Shown in pieces: positions 61,759 through 64,000 of a stretch of DNA of 64,000 nucleotides (its first letter is position 1; the number at the start of each line of letters is the position of its first letter). The notes under the pieces were generated by a model. It was not told the origin of the DNA, did no database searches, and worked only from the letters and a program-made list of their open reading frames with translations. The stretch comes from Tannerella sp. (GTDB lineage: Bacteria > Bacteroidota > Bacteroidia > Bacteroidales > Tannerellaceae). Where the stretch lies: positions 186,001-250,000 of the forward strand of contig JAITVY010000035.1 in assembly GCA_031285565.1 (NCBI GenBank). Reading direction: 5' to 3'. Both the position numbers and the translations under genes were made by a program.

Positions 61759-63066
61759 ATGATACAATTAAAAGGAAAATACAATCAGGATTGCAAAATA
61801 TTCATTGACCAGGTCGAAGCCGAAGCTATCGAATTAGTCAAAAATATTCTTAATCAGGAAATATCCAAAGGAGTACCTGTACGTATTATGCCGGATACAC
61901 ATGTAGGAAAAGGAATCGTTATTGGGTTTACCATGCCAATGACCAAAATGGTTAATCCAAACTATATCGGAGTTGATATCGGCTGTTCCGTAACAAGCTA
62001 CCGCTTAAACAAACGTTTCGATGCTGCCGAACTGCCGCGAATCGATAAAACAATCAGAAAAGCTGTTCCTATGGGTCATGATATCCGGAAAAGCCGTGAT
62101 TTTAATCATTGGTGGGTAGACGAATATCTGCAAGCTGCTACACAAAATGTAAACAACTTCCAAAACGAATGGAATATACGCTTTTCCGATAATAAACAAA
62201 CCATAACAATCGATAGAGAATATATATCCGGATTATGTCAAAAAGTCGGGATAGAAGAAAGAATGTTTTATAACTCGGTTGGTTCGCTGGGAGGAGGAAA
62301 CCATTTCATTGAGATTGGAGAATCGGCAAACGACGGTTCGCATTACCTGACTATACATTCAGGTTCACGAAACTTCGGATTAAAAGTGTGCAATTATCAT
62401 GCGAAAAAGATGATACCGGCAAAAAAATTGCCTCAGGAATATTACGATAAGTTTGAGGATATTACCAAAAATACAATCCCCACTACCGATATACCGTCCA
62501 GGTTAGCACAACTTAACGAAGCATATAAAGTCGGGAAAAAAGAATATATGCTCGAAGACGATGATATGTACAACTACCTGGTAGATATGATAATTGCACA
62601 AACTTACGCCGAATTCAATCACCGCGCTATGGCACACGCCATATTTGTTGGATTACGCGATGTTGAAGCTACGGATATGGTTCATTCAATGCATAACTTT
62701 ATCGACACACGCGACTGGATCATCCGTAAGGGAGCTATCCGCGCCTATAAAAACGAACGAATGATTATCCCGTTCAATATGCGCGACGGACTGTTAATCT
62801 GTGAGGGTAAAAGCAATGTCGACTGGAACTGTTCGGCTCCGCATGGCGCCGGACGAATACTCGCAAGAAACCAGGCAATGAAAACATTGGATATGACTGA
62901 ATTTGAAAACGAAATGAAAGGAATATATTCAACATCCGTTTGCCAGTCAACACTCGATGAGTCACCAATGGCTTATAAAGATAAAGATACAATCATCGAA
63001 GCCATCAAAGATACAGCCACCATCCTCGATACAATAAAACCGGTATTAAATATCAAAGCAAACTGA
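61759..63066 (+). CDS. rtcB: RtcB-family RNA ligase
   Basis: 435 aa. All major RtcB sites are visible: metal-binding Cys76 in IGVDIGCSVTSY (usual GVDIGCG, here followed by Ser), GSLGGGNHFIEI (176-186), TIHSGSRNFG (198-207) and the guanylylated His362 in WNCSAPHGAGRILARNQ. RtcB joins 2',3'-cyclic phosphate or 3'-phosphate ends to 5'-OH ends using GTP and Mn2+. Its own promoter has the island box. Neighbours (nucleotidyltransferases, Rsr, Y RNAs) fit an RNA-repair role rather than tRNA splicing. No archease gene is seen in the window. Confidence 0.96.
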   Translation: MIQLKGKYNQDCKIFIDQVEAEAIELVKNILNQEISKGVPVRIMPDTHVGKGIVIGFTMPMTKMVNPNYIGVDIGCSVTSYRLNKRFDAAELPRIDKTIRKAVPMGHDIRKSRDFNHWWVDEYLQAATQNVNNFQNEWNIRFSDNKQTITIDREYISGLCQKVGIEERMFYNSVGSLGGGNHFIEIGESANDGSHYLTIHSGSRNFGLKVCNYHAKKMIPAKKLPQEYYDKFEDITKNTIPTTDIPSRLAQLNEAYKVGKKEYMLEDDDMYNYLVDMIIAQTYAEFNHRAMAHAIFVGLRDVEATDMVHSMHNFIDTRDWIIRKGAIRAYKNERMIIPFNMRDGLLICEGKSNVDWNCSAPHGAGRILARNQAMKTLDMTEFENEMKGIYSTSVCQSTLDESPMAYKDKDTIIEAIKDTATILDTIKPVLNIKAN

Positions 63067-63085
63067 AGTTATTAAACCAATTCTA

Positions 63086-63269
63086 AGAAACTGTTTTGAA
63101 TTTTATTCAGTGGTAAATTGACATTATTTTTTGTTTAGCTGTGCATCTGGTTTTATGAGCATAGCGGGCTATGTGATTAAAAGCAGAGGGGCAGATAAGC
63201 GAAAAAGAAAGTTGATTTAGCCTGATACAGATCATAAAAATTAATTTCATAAAATTCAAAACGGTTTCT
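63086..63269. mobile_element. MITE-like element with 21-bp terminal inverted repeats
   Basis: The outer 21 bp at each end (63086-63106 and 63249-63269; starts AGAAAC, contains TTTTGAATTTTAT) are inverted copies with a single difference. The 184-bp body has no ORF and is partly palindromic, with a central hairpin CATAGC-GG-GCTATG. A TA-like duplication flanks it but cannot be fixed exactly. This is the pattern of a non-autonomous foldback element moved by a transposase encoded elsewhere. Confidence 0.75.
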
Positions 63270-63289
63270 AAATAACCCCTATATCAATT

Positions 63290-63940
63290 ATGTTGAAATT
63301 TGATATAAACATAGGAAAGAAAAAAAGAGATTTACTTGAAAAACTTGATAAAGCAGGATGTGTAATGCAAACCATTATTTTCCGGGTACCCTATATGCCC
63401 GATGATTTGTATGCAGCTTCAAAACAAGCGGCTATAGAAGGTATGATATATTTTAACCAACAAGAATATCTGCAAATATTGAGTTCAATCAAAAATGACA
63501 AATTGCAATCAGATAAAACTTTATATCCACCCGTCATCACCGGCGAACCTAAAGGTAAAAGAATCAACTTTTATGAATTTATTGGAACCCAAAAAATTGT
63601 AAATAATGAAACAATAAACTTATTTGGAAAAGTATTTGACGCCTATATGAGTGAATTCATTTATGCACTCCTTTCTCCACCATACTCGATGAGATTCGAC
63701 AAGGAGTACTTCCCCGAAATAGAAGGAAACAAAAAGGAATATGTACTCAATAAATACATAAATGAAATACTCGATATAAAAACTATAAAAGACATTGACA
63801 GACTCGTAATTTACAAATGGTCTGAGGATTGGTCTGATTTTTTCAAAGAAGGTAAAGAATGGTGGGGATGCTATTTCTGGACAGTGTATAATCCAATCAC
63901 AAATAACATAACAGTATTGGGAGCATCCACAACCGATTAA
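63290..63940 (+). CDS. Hypothetical protein
   Basis: 216 aa, no recognised domain. Predominantly helical with a Trp-rich C-terminal stretch (IYKWSEDWSDFFKEGKEWWGCYFWTVYNPITNNITVLGASTTD). No signal peptide or membrane segment. Phrase RVPYMPDDLYAASKQAAIEGMIYFNQQEYLQIL has no clear relatives known to me. It is separated from rtcB by the MITE-like element, so it is probably not part of the RNA-repair unit, and it is followed by a dispersed repeat. Confidence 0.65.
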   Translation: MLKFDINIGKKKRDLLEKLDKAGCVMQTIIFRVPYMPDDLYAASKQAAIEGMIYFNQQEYLQILSSIKNDKLQSDKTLYPPVITGEPKGKRINFYEFIGTQKIVNNETINLFGKVFDAYMSEFIYALLSPPYSMRFDKEYFPEIEGNKKEYVLNKYINEILDIKTIKDIDRLVIYKWSEDWSDFFKEGKEWWGCYFWTVYNPITNNITVLGASTTD

Positions 63941-63948
63941 GAATTTAT

Positions 63949-64000
63949 CCAAAATCACCCCTCTTCGACCTTATGTGGTGAGCCATAATGAAATGTTTGT
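63949..64000. repeat. Dispersed intergenic repeat, copy 3 (cut by window end)
   Basis: ATCCAAAATCACCCCTCTT and GACCTTATGTGGTGAGCC match the start of the copy at 10528 closely; the remainder lies beyond the window. Confidence 0.65.

Overview
The window reads as chromosome of a Bacteroidales bacterium, probably from the Dysgonomonas / Parabacteroides / Porphyromonas side. The basis is SusC/SusD pairs, FecR/ECF regulation, Bacteroidetes-type -7 boxes (TAnnTTTG), many SPII lipoproteins, a type IX secretion (T9SS) C-terminal signal, and a radical SAM/lipoprotein system of a kind known from that group. The species cannot be named from sequence alone.

Layout. 1-3.7 kb: a radical SAM/SPASM enzyme with five related small lipoproteins, two of them fused to a TonB C-terminal domain. 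4-8.5 kb: a DKNYY-repeat lipoprotein, a GH43 enzyme, an HdeD-like membrane protein, an AraC regulator and a small NifX-like protein. 8.5-25 kb: FtsH, an outer-membrane barrel with a giant T9SS-exported beta-helix/PKD protein, a Na+/H+ antiporter, a CAT-like acetyltransferase, a GH127 enzyme and a TonB-dependent receptor. 25-35 kb: an SLC12-like permease, a WYL regulator, a truncated gene remnant, two tandem beta-helix lipoproteins, an AT-rich C10 protease gene and a thioredoxin-fold protein. 35-49.7 kb: a polysaccharide utilisation locus on the minus strand (ECF sigma, FecR, SusC, SusD, beta-helix protein, clan GH-A glycosidase, DUF5107-TPR protein).

49.9-63.1 kb is the most interesting part: an RNA-repair / NAD(ADP-ribose) island. 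It carries a Ro60-like TROVE protein (Rsr), four previously unmarked Y-RNA-like genes, an SPFH protein, an NAD-kinase-like protein, a methyltransferase with Nudix-like domains, a bacterial-type PARG macrodomain protein, a NADAR protein, a Nudix regulator with a degenerate catalytic box, two nucleotidyltransferases and an RtcB RNA ligase. Two of the RNAs carry circularly permuted tRNA-like modules; one has a perfect 7-bp acceptor stem and an encoded CCA inside its internal loop. rsr, the fourth Y RNA/nucleotidyltransferase unit and rtcB share a promoter box, CGCAAAAAC-N3-GCGC, at nearly constant distance from the -7 element, so they probably form one regulon.

Repeats: a ~200-bp dispersed element (three copies, the last cut by the window end), a 184-bp MITE-like element after rtcB, a double-hairpin repeat after the GH127 gene, and scattered CAATT-rich spacers. 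No rRNA, ordinary tRNA, CRISPR array or transposase gene was seen.
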